A DNA stretch of 64,000 nt from Bacillota bacterium (GCA_023402845.1 JAEYFP010000045.1:194784-258783), one strand, 5' to 3'; shown: positions 24,256-34,176, counted from the first letter of the stretch. The notes: a model not told the origin generated them from the letters alone. Made by a program: numbers and translations.

Positions 24256-26892
24256 TTAGATTTTTTCTATTGCTTCCGTGATTGCCTGCTCGATTTTTTC
24301 ATAAGTGGAAATAGCCGCAATTCCTCTTTCCTTCAGCCTGATTCTCGGTGATTCCCCAATTCTCATTGCAATCACACCGTTACAGTCGCTCAATGCGCCC
24401 ATTGCCTTTGAAATCTTATCTTCTTTTTCATCGCAATACTGCTCCCCTTCACAATATTTCTGCACACTTCTTTTTCCTTTAAAGCGTATTTCTCCGTTTT
24501 TATAATCATAAATATAGAATTCCTCGGCATGCCCGAAATGGAGATCCACATAAAGACCGTTTTTGGATGCCACCGCAAAGCGAATTTCTTTGTCCGTTTT
24601 CTTCCGGGGATCCAAAAAGCTTTCCAAATCGACTGATACGTCATTATCAAGCGTACCCACTGCATCTGCCCGGCACTGTCTGCAATGAAACATCTGCTTC
24701 ATAATTTGACTGCATTTGGTCCTCAGCTTTTGAATTTCCATATTGCTTACCATAGGAAGGGCTTCAAATGCGCTGCCCTGAACCGGTATCATCTGCATAA
24801 TATTTGTAATATAAACACCCATATCCTTACAGGTTTGAACCACTTGCGGAATATGCTCTTCATTGATTCCCTTTAAGGCCACAATATTTACTTTGCAAAC
24901 AATGCCGTTTGCCTGCAGTAAGCGAATACCCGACAGCTGATTGGACAGCATAATCGCACCTGCGGCATCCCCCTCATATCTGTTTCCCAGATATTCAACA
25001 TGTTCGTAAATCTTCCCGCTTATCTTCGGATCTACCGCACTCATGGTAACCGTAACATGAGATACTTGAAGCTTTGCAAGCTCCTTGGCATAAAACGGGA
25101 GCATCAGTCCGTTTGTCGAAATGCAGAAAGTAACATCCTTATCAAACTCCCTGATCAGTTCGAGTGTACGCTTCACTTCCTGATAATTAGAGGCCAGCGA
25201 GTCCCCCGGTCCCGCAATCCCCACTACTGTCAGGTTCGGCATTTTTTCTTTTACCGCCCGATATCTTTCGAGCGCCTGCTCCGGCGTAAGAATCTGGCTG
25301 GCCACACCCGGACGGCTTTCATTCGGACAGTCAAACTTTCTTACGCAGTAGTTACACTGTACATTGCATGCGGGAGCCACCGGGAGATGAATCCTGGCAA
25401 ATTTATGTCCGGCGCAATTGTAGCAAGGATGCTCCATCGTCTTTTTGAGCATTTGCTCAGAAATTCCTTCCATTCCTGTTATCTGTTCGGTGGATTTTCG
25501 TTCTATTGGGCTTCCCTCATAATATTCTTTGTATATCATATCTCTGAACGTACTTTCCGTCACGGTAAGCAGCGCGTTTGTAATTTCATCCAGAAAACCG
25601 AGTGAGCCTGCATAACCCAAGGTTCTGAGTCTTTGTCCGCCAATTCTGTCATGGATCGGAAATGCCCTTCTGACGAGCGGGAGCTTAAGCGCTTCTTCGA
25701 TTCTCCTTCCGTCAGAGTTCCCTATCATGACGTTTGCATGATAATTAACTGCTGCCTCTTCAATATCCTTAAAGTCCGCATCGTCCATAATCAGATAATC
25801 TTCAATTAAATACCGTTTTCCAAGTGCTTGAACAGCCTCTTCAATCTCATCCTTCATTTCAGGAAAAACACTTCCCGTCGCTGCAACAACCGGCATAATC
25901 CCATTTTCCGCACAAAATTTTACAGTTGATACGACAAATTCAGGTTCACCAAATACGACCGCGCGTCCGGCAGCGTTATACTTGTGTGAATCTATGATAC
26001 CATCCATATATCTGGCTCTTTCCCGTACCAGATGGGGCGGAATATCCCTGCCCGAAATTTCTGACAGCAGCTTATAGAACCGATCCGTGGCTGCCAAACC
26101 TACCGGAGATTTTATTTTCCGGTACGGTACCGCATATTTTTCCTCCAGTGTTTTGGCAGGAGAAACCGCGGTGTCAATGTCTGAAATCTCTAATGTCAGC
26201 CTCGCTCCACCCATTTGGAACAGTTCCTCCGCACAGGTGCCGCCTTTTGGCAGCCGCTCATATTCTTTTGCATATCCTCCATCCAGATTTTCCGAAATAT
26301 CCGGAAGAAAAATAGCATCAATTTCAAACTCTTCAAAGGATTGCTTCAAGAACCGGACATCAGCCGGACTATACGGCGGAAGAATTACATTGACTTTATC
26401 ATTTCTCTCTTTTGTAAGCGCAGGTACCGCTACCATGGCATTCAGCGCCGCCAGATAGCCCTCATACTGTGTTCCCCCGTATCCCGGAGAGGCGACCGGA
26501 ATGATAGTCAGATTCCTGTGCTCCGGATTTTCTTCCAGAAATCTTTCGACAATCCCCTTCACATCTTCTCCGATTGTTTCGGCCAGGCAGGTCGTCATGA
26601 TTCCTATTATCTTTGGATGATATAGTTGAATCAGATTTTTTAGTCCTTTTTTTAAATTTGATTCTCCTCCATATACCGTACCCTGCTCCGTAAGAGACGA
26701 AGACGCAATGTCAATCGGCTCATTATAGTGTGTCGCCATATGTCTGCGGATATAGGTCGCGCAGCCTTGTGAACCATGAAGAATCGTCATACATTCCTTC
26801 AGACCGCAAAATGCCGTGGAGGCACCCATCGGCATACACATTTTACAAGGATTCGTATTCAACCCGACCAGCGACTTCACCTCTGTCTTCAT
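24256..26892 (-). CDS. nifN-B: NifN-NifB fusion with C-terminal NifX-like domain
   Basis: 878-aa fusion. Residues about 1-450 are NifN, partner of NifE in the scaffold on which FeMo-cofactor matures (NPCKMCMPMG, GSQGCATY, TTCLAETIGED). Residues about 475-755 are NifB, the radical-SAM enzyme that builds the carbide-containing 8Fe core, with CYNCAGHKFARIHLPVAPAC and the CxxxCxxC cluster site CNVQCNYC near residue 507. Residues about 765-878 resemble NifX/NafY (IRFAVASKNGLYVDLHFGHAEEF), a cofactor-binding domain. The ATG overlaps the nifE stop (ATGA) with GGAGGG upstream. The same fusion order is known from C. pasteurianum. Confidence 0.95.
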   Translation of the reverse strand: MKTEVKSLVGLNTNPCKMCMPMGASTAFCGLKECMTILHGSQGCATYIRRHMATHYNEPIDIASSSLTEQGTVYGGESNLKKGLKNLIQLYHPKIIGIMTTCLAETIGEDVKGIVERFLEENPEHRNLTIIPVASPGYGGTQYEGYLAALNAMVAVPALTKERNDKVNVILPPYSPADVRFLKQSFEEFEIDAIFLPDISENLDGGYAKEYERLPKGGTCAEELFQMGGARLTLEISDIDTAVSPAKTLEEKYAVPYRKIKSPVGLAATDRFYKLLSEISGRDIPPHLVRERARYMDGIIDSHKYNAAGRAVVFGEPEFVVSTVKFCAENGIMPVVAATGSVFPEMKDEIEEAVQALGKRYLIEDYLIMDDADFKDIEEAAVNYHANVMIGNSDGRRIEEALKLPLVRRAFPIHDRIGGQRLRTLGYAGSLGFLDEITNALLTVTESTFRDMIYKEYYEGSPIERKSTEQITGMEGISEQMLKKTMEHPCYNCAGHKFARIHLPVAPACNVQCNYCVRKFDCPNESRPGVASQILTPEQALERYRAVKEKMPNLTVVGIAGPGDSLASNYQEVKRTLELIREFDKDVTFCISTNGLMLPFYAKELAKLQVSHVTVTMSAVDPKISGKIYEHVEYLGNRYEGDAAGAIMLSNQLSGIRLLQANGIVCKVNIVALKGINEEHIPQVVQTCKDMGVYITNIMQMIPVQGSAFEALPMVSNMEIQKLRTKCSQIMKQMFHCRQCRADAVGTLDNDVSVDLESFLDPRKKTDKEIRFAVASKNGLYVDLHFGHAEEFYIYDYKNGEIRFKGKRSVQKYCEGEQYCDEKEDKISKAMGALSDCNGVIAMRIGESPRIRLKERGIAAISTYEKIEQAITEAIEKI

Positions 26893-28250
26893 AGGCTTCC
26901 CTCCTTTACCAGCTCCCACACAGGACTATGGATACTCTCATTAATCTCCTTTGTAAAATGGTAAACTCCTTCAAATCCGGCAAGCGCATGCTTTCTCTCA
27001 TGATTATGATCGCAGAATGCGACACCGAGCTTATATGCCAACGGCCTTTCCTTGACACCACCCACAAGAATATCGGCACCCTTTTTCTTCATAAATATTT
27101 CCAGCTCTGCGGGATTTGCATCGTCCAGTATTACCGTATCATCATCAACAAGGCTTTCTATCACCTCATAGTCCTCCTTTTTTCCGGTCTGGGTACCTAC
27201 CACTACTGTTTTCATGCCCATAAATGCAAACTGCCGGATCAGGGATATCGCCTTAAATCCTCCGCCCACATAGATCGCCGCACGCCTTCCCTTCAGATTT
27301 TCCCTGTACTGCCTGATGAAGTCCTGCATCTCTTCGGTCCTTTTCCGGCAAAAATCCACAGCCTTTTTCCTTGCCTCCTCATCCTGCATTGCCTCTGCAA
27401 TCCGGATTAGCGAGTTTGTCGTATCCTCAATTCCAAAAAAACTGACTTTCATATAAGGAATTTCAAACTCCTCCTCCATTCGATTGGCAAGGTAGGTACT
27501 GGAGCCCGCACACTGCACAACATTCAGAGCTGCCTGAGGCGCCTGAATCATTTCTTCATAGGAGCAGTCACCGGTAAAAGAGGATACAACCGGAATCCCT
27601 ATTTCAGCCAGATAGTTTTTTATAATCCACATTTCACCTGCCAGATTATAATCTCCCAGAATATTGACTCCTTTTATTTTTCTCTCATTTTTAAATGGCC
27701 GAATCACCTGCATGATCGCATCGCATGCCATGCGGTAGCCCGTAGATTTATTCCCGGAAAAGCCCGGAGATTTTACCGGTATTACCGGTATATAATGTTT
27801 TTCAGTCATATTTCTGCATATGGCATCCACATCATCTCCGATCACTCCCACAATACAGGTTGAATAAACAAACACCAATTTGGGATGCTGAACCTTTATC
27901 AATTCGTCAATCGCTTTTTCCAGCTTCGTGCCTCCTCCGAATATGATGTCTGTTTCCCTTAAATCCGTACAGAAACTGTTTCGGTATACATCCTCTCCGC
28001 TTGTCAGGCTTCCCCTGATATCCCATGTGTAGCTTGAGCATCCGATCGGTCCGTGAATAATGTGATAAGCATCCGTAATCGGATTCAGAACTACCCTTGC
28101 GCCGCAATAGACGCAGGCCCGCTGACTGACCGAACCGGAAACGGAATCCGCATCGCAATGCATTCCGTCCCCGGAGCATCCATCCGTTCGCTTTGTAAGA
28201 ATTGATTTTTCTCTTTCCCCCAAAATATCCGTACGCTTCCATTCCTCCAT
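26889..28250 (-). CDS. nifE: Nitrogenase FeMo-cofactor scaffold protein NifE
   Basis: 453-aa NifE. Cluster Cys motifs are ACVYCGARVVLNPI, HGPIGCSSY and STCIVGVIGDD; the CEGF-like substrate loop reads KSPGFSGNKSTGY. With NifN it takes NifB-cofactor and exchanges Fe for Mo and homocitrate. Start at ATG 28250 after AAAGGAG. It begins 69 bp after nifK and overlaps nifN-B by 4 bases. Confidence 0.95.
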   Translation of the reverse strand: MEEWKRTDILGEREKSILTKRTDGCSGDGMHCDADSVSGSVSQRACVYCGARVVLNPITDAYHIIHGPIGCSSYTWDIRGSLTSGEDVYRNSFCTDLRETDIIFGGGTKLEKAIDELIKVQHPKLVFVYSTCIVGVIGDDVDAICRNMTEKHYIPVIPVKSPGFSGNKSTGYRMACDAIMQVIRPFKNERKIKGVNILGDYNLAGEMWIIKNYLAEIGIPVVSSFTGDCSYEEMIQAPQAALNVVQCAGSSTYLANRMEEEFEIPYMKVSFFGIEDTTNSLIRIAEAMQDEEARKKAVDFCRKRTEEMQDFIRQYRENLKGRRAAIYVGGGFKAISLIRQFAFMGMKTVVVGTQTGKKEDYEVIESLVDDDTVILDDANPAELEIFMKKKGADILVGGVKERPLAYKLGVAFCDHNHERKHALAGFEGVYHFTKEINESIHSPVWELVKEGSL

Positions 28251-28319
28251 TACGAACACTCCTTTCACACATTTGCGGCAGAACCTCCGTGACTGGTTCT
28301 GCCTCAGATCCAGAATGAA

Positions 28320-29693
28320 TCACATCACCAGTTCAAAATCCTCATCCAATGATTCAATATCAATTTTATCCATCAGCAAATTAGTAATTTTCTCAACATA
28401 TCTGACGGCACCGGTATATCCCACCGCGGGTTGAATCGTATTTCCATAACGATCCAGAACAGGAAATCCCATCCTCACAAGAGGAATATTTTCCGCTTTT
28501 GCAATCTGCTTTCCGTAAGAGCTTCCGATCAGGATATCCACTCCCTCATTTTTGATCAGCTGATGGAGATAAAATAAATCCGTATCCGCCTTAATCACAG
28601 CCTTTGCGGGGTCCAGCCCGTACTCTTCAAAGAGACGTGTCACATACTTCACAAATTCGCTTTTCGGTGTTCCGGTTATCACATATTTAGGAGTGATCCC
28701 CATCTCTATGCAAAGAGCCGTAAATCCGTACACGATATCCGGATCTCCATAAATCGCCGCAGTCTTGCCATAGGTGTATTGGTGAGAATCCAGCATCAAA
28801 TCAATCAATCTCCCTCTCTCAGCCTCAAGTTCCCCCGGAACTTCTTTTCTGGAGGCTTCACGAAGCGCCATCAAATATTGATCCGTCAGCTTCACGCCGA
28901 CCGGCATCGGAATAAGCGTAAAGGGGACTTTATGATGTTTTTCCAGATAATCTGCCGGCTCATAGCTTGCAATCTGACCGATGGCAATTGCTCTTTCCGC
29001 AGATCCAAGTGCTTTAATATCCTCAGCCTTTGTTCCTGCTCCCTTCGGAAAATATTGATACTTTCCTGTCATAGGCATTTCCAATATCCCTTCATGATCC
29101 GGAAAATATAGAAAAGAAACTCCCATGAGATTTGCAAGCCTCTTTAATTCCCTGTCATCACCGGGATTTACCCATCCCGGAAAAATGACGGTCTTTTTTA
29201 CCTTATCCGCTGCTTTTCCTGTCATATAATTCATAAAACCAACCAGCATATTGGAAAAACCTTGAATATGAGAGCCTTCGTAGGAAGGTGTGCTTGCAAA
29301 AAGTACCGTTTTCCCCTCCGGAATTTCCAAATCCAAAATATAACTTCCGACATCGTCACCGATTGTCTCAGAAAGACAGGTTGTATGAACCGCAATAATC
29401 TCCGGATTATAAATGTCAAAAATATTTTTTACGGAAGTTGTCAGATTACTTCTTCCTCCGAAAACGGAAGCTCCCTCCGTAAAAGAACTCGATGTTGCGA
29501 TTGCAGGTTCCTTAAAATGACGGGATAAAACTGTTCTGTGATAAGAACAGCACCCCTGGGAGCCATGGCTGTGAGGCATGCAGCTTTCCACGCCGAGCGC
29601 CGCAAACATTGCCCCTACCGGCTCACAGGTCTTACAGGGATTGATTGTAATATGTCTGTTTTCCATTATTTCTTTTGGTGTCAGCTCCAGCAT
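28320..29693 (-). CDS. nifK: Nitrogenase MoFe protein beta chain
   Basis: 457-aa beta subunit, close in length to the C. pasteurianum protein and lacking the long N-terminal extension of Azotobacter NifK. P-cluster cysteines are in NPCKTCEPVGAM, GSQGCCSYH and TTCLSETIGDD. The ATG overlaps the nifD stop (TAATG), which couples translation and sets the start at 29693. Confidence 0.97.
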   Translation of the reverse strand: MLELTPKEIMENRHITINPCKTCEPVGAMFAALGVESCMPHSHGSQGCCSYHRTVLSRHFKEPAIATSSSFTEGASVFGGRSNLTTSVKNIFDIYNPEIIAVHTTCLSETIGDDVGSYILDLEIPEGKTVLFASTPSYEGSHIQGFSNMLVGFMNYMTGKAADKVKKTVIFPGWVNPGDDRELKRLANLMGVSFLYFPDHEGILEMPMTGKYQYFPKGAGTKAEDIKALGSAERAIAIGQIASYEPADYLEKHHKVPFTLIPMPVGVKLTDQYLMALREASRKEVPGELEAERGRLIDLMLDSHQYTYGKTAAIYGDPDIVYGFTALCIEMGITPKYVITGTPKSEFVKYVTRLFEEYGLDPAKAVIKADTDLFYLHQLIKNEGVDILIGSSYGKQIAKAENIPLVRMGFPVLDRYGNTIQPAVGYTGAVRYVEKITNLLMDKIDIESLDEDFELVM

Positions 29694-31288
29694 TAATTCC
29701 CACCTCCGATTCTTCCTTCCAGCAAAGGCGCCGTTTTCCAAGGCGGAATAATCAGCGCCCATGCATTGGTATAAATACTCATCGTGACATCGCGGCCGAA
29801 AATTACCGCCCCTCTAAAGCCGGCATAAGGTCCGGAATAATCGTAGGAATGCATCTGTCTTGAGACGACACCCTGCTTCTGGATGGAGTATTTATCCTTA
29901 ATCCCCGAGAAAAAAATATCCGGCTTCATGGATTTAATCAATTCATCTGTCTCAAACATATTATAATCATCTACAACCATATAGCCTTTCTTCATATCAC
30001 CGATCATGCCTTCATACGTGTCTATTTCAACACCCTTTTTCTTTAATGCCTCAATCTCTTCTTCCGTATGCCTTTCACGGTACAGCGTCTCGTCCGGTGT
30101 CACTGTTATTTCTTCAATATTCTTACTGTCCGCATCCGCTTTGATTGTGGGAATGACCTTGCGTCCTTCATAATCATCCCTGTGGGCAAACTCATATCCG
30201 GCAATTATTGTCTCAATGCCAAGATCTCTGAGCAAAGCCTGATAATGATGAGAGCGGGAACCTCCCACAAAAATACCTGCTGTTTTGCCCTTCAGCATGG
30301 ATTTATAATATTCCATGTCATCTGTGATCTCTTCCAGCTCCTGCGCAATCACCTGTTCCGTTCTGGCGGTGAGTTCGGGATCGTTAAAATATTCCGCAAT
30401 CATGCGAAGCGAACTGCAGGTGGCCCCTACACCGATAAAATTTACTTTAATCCAGTCAATTCCATATTTTGTTTTCATCATCTGCGCCACATAATTAATG
30501 GAACGATGGCACATTACAAGATTTAAATCCGCCAGATGGGCATTTTTTATTGTTTCATAGCTGCCGTCTCCGGTAAATACGGAAACAACATCATAACCGA
30601 TTTCTTTCAGAATTCTTTCCTCTTCCCATCCGTCTCCGCCGATATTATACTCACCGAGAATATTTACGGAATATTTTCCTGCCGGTTTCTTGTCTCCGAT
30701 CCCGATAACCTGGCGCATCAACCCATTATTTGCTATATGATGCCCCGCAGACTGGGAAACGCCTTTATAGCCCTCACACGAAAAACCAACTGCCGTAATT
30801 CCGTATTTTTTTTCCGCTCTTCTGGCAACCGCCTGCACGTCGTCTCCGATCAGACCGATCGGACAAGTTGAGCAAATAAAAATACATTTGGGATGAAATA
30901 GCTTCATCACCTCATCAATACTCTCCTCCAGCTTTTTCTCTCCCCCAAATACAATGTCTGTAGGCCTCATATCCGTGCAGAAGGAATAGGGTATAAAATT
31001 TTGTATGCCCTCTTCTGTCTTTGCCTTATTTCTTCTTGTTCCCCAGCTGTAATAAGCGCAGCCGATCGGCCCGTGGGTAATTGTAACCGCATCCTTCATA
31101 GGCCCTACGACAACCCCCTTGCAGCCCGCATAGCAGCATCCCCGTGCGGTCGCTATGCCCGGAATTGCCCTTGTATTGGCGGTAATCGTATCCGCCTCAT
31201 CATTAAATTCGAGCTGCGTAATATGACTTTTTCTATTTTTAAATACCCGGGAAGAGTATTTCTCCAGTAAATTATCTCTTTCCTTCAT
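29693..31288 (-). CDS. nifD: Nitrogenase MoFe protein alpha chain
   Basis: 531-aa alpha subunit. P-cluster Cys lie in RGCCYAGCKG, HGPIGCAYY and STCPIGLIGDD; the FeMo-cofactor ligands are the Cys in NLVMCHRS and the His in RQMHSYDYSGPYAGF; the homocitrate-contact CEGYKGVSQSAGHH is intact. About residues 380-430 is an insertion relative to Azotobacter NifD, a feature of clostridial enzymes. The residue after the cofactor His is HSY rather than HSW, and PYHGF is PYAGF. AGGAGGTG precedes the ATG. No anfG/vnfG delta gene accompanies it, so it is read as Mo-type. Confidence 0.97.
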   Translation of the reverse strand: MKERDNLLEKYSSRVFKNRKSHITQLEFNDEADTITANTRAIPGIATARGCCYAGCKGVVVGPMKDAVTITHGPIGCAYYSWGTRRNKAKTEEGIQNFIPYSFCTDMRPTDIVFGGEKKLEESIDEVMKLFHPKCIFICSTCPIGLIGDDVQAVARRAEKKYGITAVGFSCEGYKGVSQSAGHHIANNGLMRQVIGIGDKKPAGKYSVNILGEYNIGGDGWEEERILKEIGYDVVSVFTGDGSYETIKNAHLADLNLVMCHRSINYVAQMMKTKYGIDWIKVNFIGVGATCSSLRMIAEYFNDPELTARTEQVIAQELEEITDDMEYYKSMLKGKTAGIFVGGSRSHHYQALLRDLGIETIIAGYEFAHRDDYEGRKVIPTIKADADSKNIEEITVTPDETLYRERHTEEEIEALKKKGVEIDTYEGMIGDMKKGYMVVDDYNMFETDELIKSMKPDIFFSGIKDKYSIQKQGVVSRQMHSYDYSGPYAGFRGAVIFGRDVTMSIYTNAWALIIPPWKTAPLLEGRIGGGN

Positions 31289-31302
31289 AATTCATGCACC
31301 TC

Positions 31303-31686
31303 CTAATATGCCTCGTCTGTAGAAGCGCCATCTCTGACTCTGTACGATTCTATTACCGGAACAACAAATATCTTTCCGTCTCCTGGATGTCCTGTCTGAT
31401 TCGCAGAGACCAATACCTCCACAGCATCCTTTACCTTCTCGTCAGGAACAACAACAATGAACAGCCGTTTCGGAATCAGCCTGACTGCTTCGGTAAGCGC
31501 TTCTCCGTGTCTATCCATCGGCAGCTCGCCGACCTCCATAACCAGCTTTAAAAGCTCGGGATCGATACTTTTTTTGCCCCGTCCGTAGCATTTCCGGCAG
31601 CTGAAGGAGGGAAAGCCAGCTTCCGCAAGTGCAACTTTTGTTACATTTACTTTATTGGCACGAATAAAAGCCATCACTTCTTTCAT
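31303..31686 (-). CDS. nifI2: Nitrogenase P-II-type regulator NifI2
   Basis: 127-aa P-II-family protein with an enlarged T-loop region (CYGRGKKSID ... EVGELPMDRHGEALTEAVRLIPKR) and the C-terminal TGHPGDGKIFVVPV. NifI2 with NifI1 binds the MoFe protein and blocks activity under ammonium, relieved by 2-oxoglutarate, in methanogens. It lies 19 bp after nifI1 and 14 bp before nifD. Confidence 0.93.
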   Translation of the reverse strand: MKEVMAFIRANKVNVTKVALAEAGFPSFSCRKCYGRGKKSIDPELLKLVMEVGELPMDRHGEALTEAVRLIPKRLFIVVVPDEKVKDAVEVLVSANQTGHPGDGKIFVVPVIESYRVRDGASTDEAY

Positions 31687-31705
31687 ATGATTTACCGCCT
31701 TTCCT

Positions 31706-32029
31706 TCAAAGTCCCGCTTTCCCGTTACTTACCGTATAAGCCTCTTCCACAGGGCTGACGAAAATACGTCCGTCTCCGAAATTTCCTTCTCCTGTTTTCG
31801 CTGTACGAAGTATGATTTTTACAATTGTGTCTTTATCCTCTTCATTGCAGACAATTAATAACATTTCTTTCGGAATTTCGTCATAGCAGTAATCATCTAC
31901 CATAATACCTTTTTGTCTGCCCCGTCCGAAAATATCCATCTTTGTCACTGCCGGAAATCCCGCTTCGGCTAGTTCCGACATTACATAGCCCGCCTTTTCG
32001 GGCCTGACGATTGCTCTGATCATTAACAT
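31706..32029 (-). CDS. nifI1: Nitrogenase P-II-type regulator NifI1
   Basis: 107-aa P-II-family protein, MIRAIVRPEKAG, AGFPAVTKMDIFGRGRQKGI and the C-terminal TGEGNFGDGRIFVSPVEEAY. It lacks the usual uridylylated Tyr context of GlnB. The position between nifH and nifI2 is the diagnostic nifH-I1-I2-D order. GGGAGGG lies 7 bases before the ATG. Confidence 0.94.
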   Translation of the reverse strand: MLMIRAIVRPEKAGYVMSELAEAGFPAVTKMDIFGRGRQKGIMVDDYCYDEIPKEMLLIVCNEEDKDTIVKIILRTAKTGEGNFGDGRIFVSPVEEAYTVSNGKAGL

Positions 32030-32046
32030 TGCTTTACCCTCCCATC

Positions 32047-32865
32047 CTAATCCATAATTCCATATTCCATAAGAATTGATTCCAGCTCATCAATAGACAT
32101 GGGCGTCGGAACAACAAATAATTGATTTTCTTCTATTTTTCTTGCAAGCTCACGATACTCATCTGCCTGCGGCTCCTCCGGGCTGAAGTCAATTACTGTC
32201 TTTTTGTGAATTTCCGCCCGCTGTACCGCATTATCACGTGGAACAAAATGAATCAGCTGCGTTCCCAGTTTTTTTGCCACAGCTTCCACAAGCTCGTATT
32301 CCCGATCCACCTTACGGGAATTGCAGATCAAACCTCCGAGACGCACCGTTCCGGTTCTTCCATATTTTGCGATTCCTTTTGAAATATTATTGGCGGCATA
32401 CAATGCCATCATCTCTCCGGAGCAGACAATATAAATCTCCTGTGCTTTTCCTTCACGAATCGGCATGGCAAACCCGCCGCATACAACATCCCCCAATACA
32501 TCATAAAAAACGTAATCCAAATCATCCGTATAGGCTCCGAGCTGTTCAAGAAGATTGATGGAAGTAATAATTCCTCTTCCCGCACAGCCGACACCCGGCT
32601 CCGGACCGCCGGATTCCACACCACGGATCCCCCCGAATCCGGTCTTTAGTACCGCGTCAAGCTCAATGTCGTCGCCTTCATCCCTTAAAGTATCCAGTAC
32701 CGTTTTCTGAGCAAGACCTCCCAGAACGAGTCTTGTGGAGTCTGCCTTCGGATCACACCCTACGATTAAAATATTTTTTCCCATATCTGCCAGACCCGCC
32801 GTAAGATTTTGTGTCGTCGTTGATTTTCCTATTCCGCCTTTTCCGTAAATAGCCACCTGCCTCAT
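32047..32865 (-). CDS. nifH: Nitrogenase iron protein
   Basis: 272-aa Fe protein, the ATP-dependent electron donor of nitrogenase. Walker A GKGGIGKS, switch segments VGCDPKADST and DVLGDVVCGGFAMP, and the two 4Fe-4S-ligating Cys in GVGCAGRG and VVCGGF. The start is ATG 32865 (MRQVAIYGKGG), with GGAGG 7 bases upstream; the longer frame to 32937 covers a 5' UTR hairpin. First gene of the nif operon. Confidence 0.98.
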   Translation of the reverse strand: MRQVAIYGKGGIGKSTTTQNLTAGLADMGKNILIVGCDPKADSTRLVLGGLAQKTVLDTLRDEGDDIELDAVLKTGFGGIRGVESGGPEPGVGCAGRGIITSINLLEQLGAYTDDLDYVFYDVLGDVVCGGFAMPIREGKAQEIYIVCSGEMMALYAANNISKGIAKYGRTGTVRLGGLICNSRKVDREYELVEAVAKKLGTQLIHFVPRDNAVQRAEIHKKTVIDFSPEEPQADEYRELARKIEENQLFVVPTPMSIDELESILMEYGIMD

Positions 32866-32895
32866 AACCATGCCTCCGTTCTTTGAAATAAAATA

Positions 32896-32929
32896 GCTTT
32901 TTAACCCATACTGCACCGGATTAAAAAGC
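32896..32929 (-). other. Hairpin in the nifH 5' leader
   Basis: A 9-bp perfect stem GCTTTTTAA / TTAAAAAGC with a 16-base loop, 31 bases before the nifH start. There is no T-run, so it is not a terminator; it could stabilise or regulate the mRNA. Confidence 0.5.
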
Positions 32930-32993
32930 CACCTCATTGTGAATATACTTCACTATGCCACTTGTTCACACTTGATATCATAATGTTAAGATA

Positions 32994-33022
32994 ATATTAA
33001 TTGATAAGTCATTTTGTTACAA
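32994..33022 (-). promoter_or_regulatory. Candidate nif operon promoter
   Basis: TTGTAA (33017-33022) and TAATAT (32994-32999) with a 17-bp spacer, giving a leader of about 120 bases. The boxes are weak (4/6 each). No sigma-54 -24/-12 GG-GC pattern was seen here. Confidence 0.35.
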
Positions 33023-33057
33023 TACACTAATTTTTACATTTTCTTTCATTTGAATTT

Positions 33058-34176
33058 CTATTTTTTGTGATAATTGCAGTATAAATCTTTATATTGATGT
33101 CCCAGCGCATCTGCCGCAATAATTGCGTCACACACCATCCGCGGTGTTACCAAAAACGGCATGCATCCCATGGTGTCGCCCGGAGCACATGCTAATTCGG
33201 CAACCTCAATAATTTGTTTTTCTTTAATTTCCTGAATTCCCAGATCATGCAATGTAACCGGAAGCCCTACCTTCAGACAAAAGTTGATTACCTGTTCAAA
33301 TTCATCCATGCCCGAATTTTCCAAGACCAATTGTGTCAATGTGCCGAATGCGACCTTCTCTCCATGATAGCAATGATGCGTTTCAGGGATTGCCGTAAAT
33401 CCATTATGGATGGCATGAGCAGCAGCAATTCCGCAGCTTTCAAATCCGATTCCCGATAAATACGTATTTGCTTCCACTATATTTTCAAGCGCCTTTGTGC
33501 ATACCCCGGACTGTACCGCCGCCAGTGCTTTTACACCATCCGACAGCAATGTTTCATAACAAAGCTTTGCAATTGCCATAGAAGTTACCGTACTTTTTCC
33601 GCCGATAAAATTACCGCTGTCAGACTGCTTGCAAGCGCGGGCTTCAAAATAAGTTGCCAGGGCATCTCCCATTCCCGAAACAAGTAGGCGCGCCGGGGCC
33701 TTACTGATCACTTCCGTATCAACGAGAACCATATTCGGATTTCTGGGCAGGAAGAAATATTCTTCAAATACCCCCTCATCCGTGTAAATAACAGATAATG
33801 CGCTGCAGGGTGCATCTGTACCCGCAATGGTCGGTACAATTACAATAGGTGCTTCTGTGTAGAAGGCAACCGCTTTAGCCGTATCATGAATCTTTCCGCC
33901 GCCGATACCTACAATCACATCACAGCCGGATTGCTTGTAAGCTGTAACAAGCCGGTTGATTTCATTTCTGGAACACTCTCCTCCAAATACCTCGTAAGTA
34001 ATCGTGGTCGAAGCCTCTTCCTGGCCCGCTGCGATCACTCCTTCCACCCTTTTTTTCCCTGAGTCACTCACTAAAATAAACGGCTTTGTGCCCATACTTT
34101 GAATATACTTGCAGAGTTCCCCTAACACGCCTCTTCCCTGAACATAACGTTCCGGACTTCCAATAATATTTGCCAT
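33058..34176 (-). CDS. gldA: Glycerol dehydrogenase
   Basis: 372-aa iron/zinc-type alcohol dehydrogenase of the GldA group, oxidising glycerol to dihydroxyacetone with NAD. The NAD motif GIGGGKIHDTAKA and the metal-binding AAHAIHNG and HHCYHGEKVAFG are present. ATG 34176 follows TGGAGGG. It stands 192 bp before nifH on the same strand with its own strong promoter; no clear terminator separates it from nif. Confidence 0.92.
   Translation of the reverse strand: MANIIGSPERYVQGRGVLGELCKYIQSMGTKPFILVSDSGKKRVEGVIAAGQEEASTTITYEVFGGECSRNEINRLVTAYKQSGCDVIVGIGGGKIHDTAKAVAFYTEAPIVIVPTIAGTDAPCSALSVIYTDEGVFEEYFFLPRNPNMVLVDTEVISKAPARLLVSGMGDALATYFEARACKQSDSGNFIGGKSTVTSMAIAKLCYETLLSDGVKALAAVQSGVCTKALENIVEANTYLSGIGFESCGIAAAHAIHNGFTAIPETHHCYHGEKVAFGTLTQLVLENSGMDEFEQVINFCLKVGLPVTLHDLGIQEIKEKQIIEVAELACAPGDTMGCMPFLVTPRMVCDAIIAADALGHQYKDLYCNYHKK

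Noticed and set aside
29693..31288. NifD as an Fe-only or V nitrogenase alpha chain because of the AnfO neighbour.
   Set aside because: No delta-subunit gene, Mo-type NifK and Mo uptake genes adjacent, and a clostridial NifD insertion are present.
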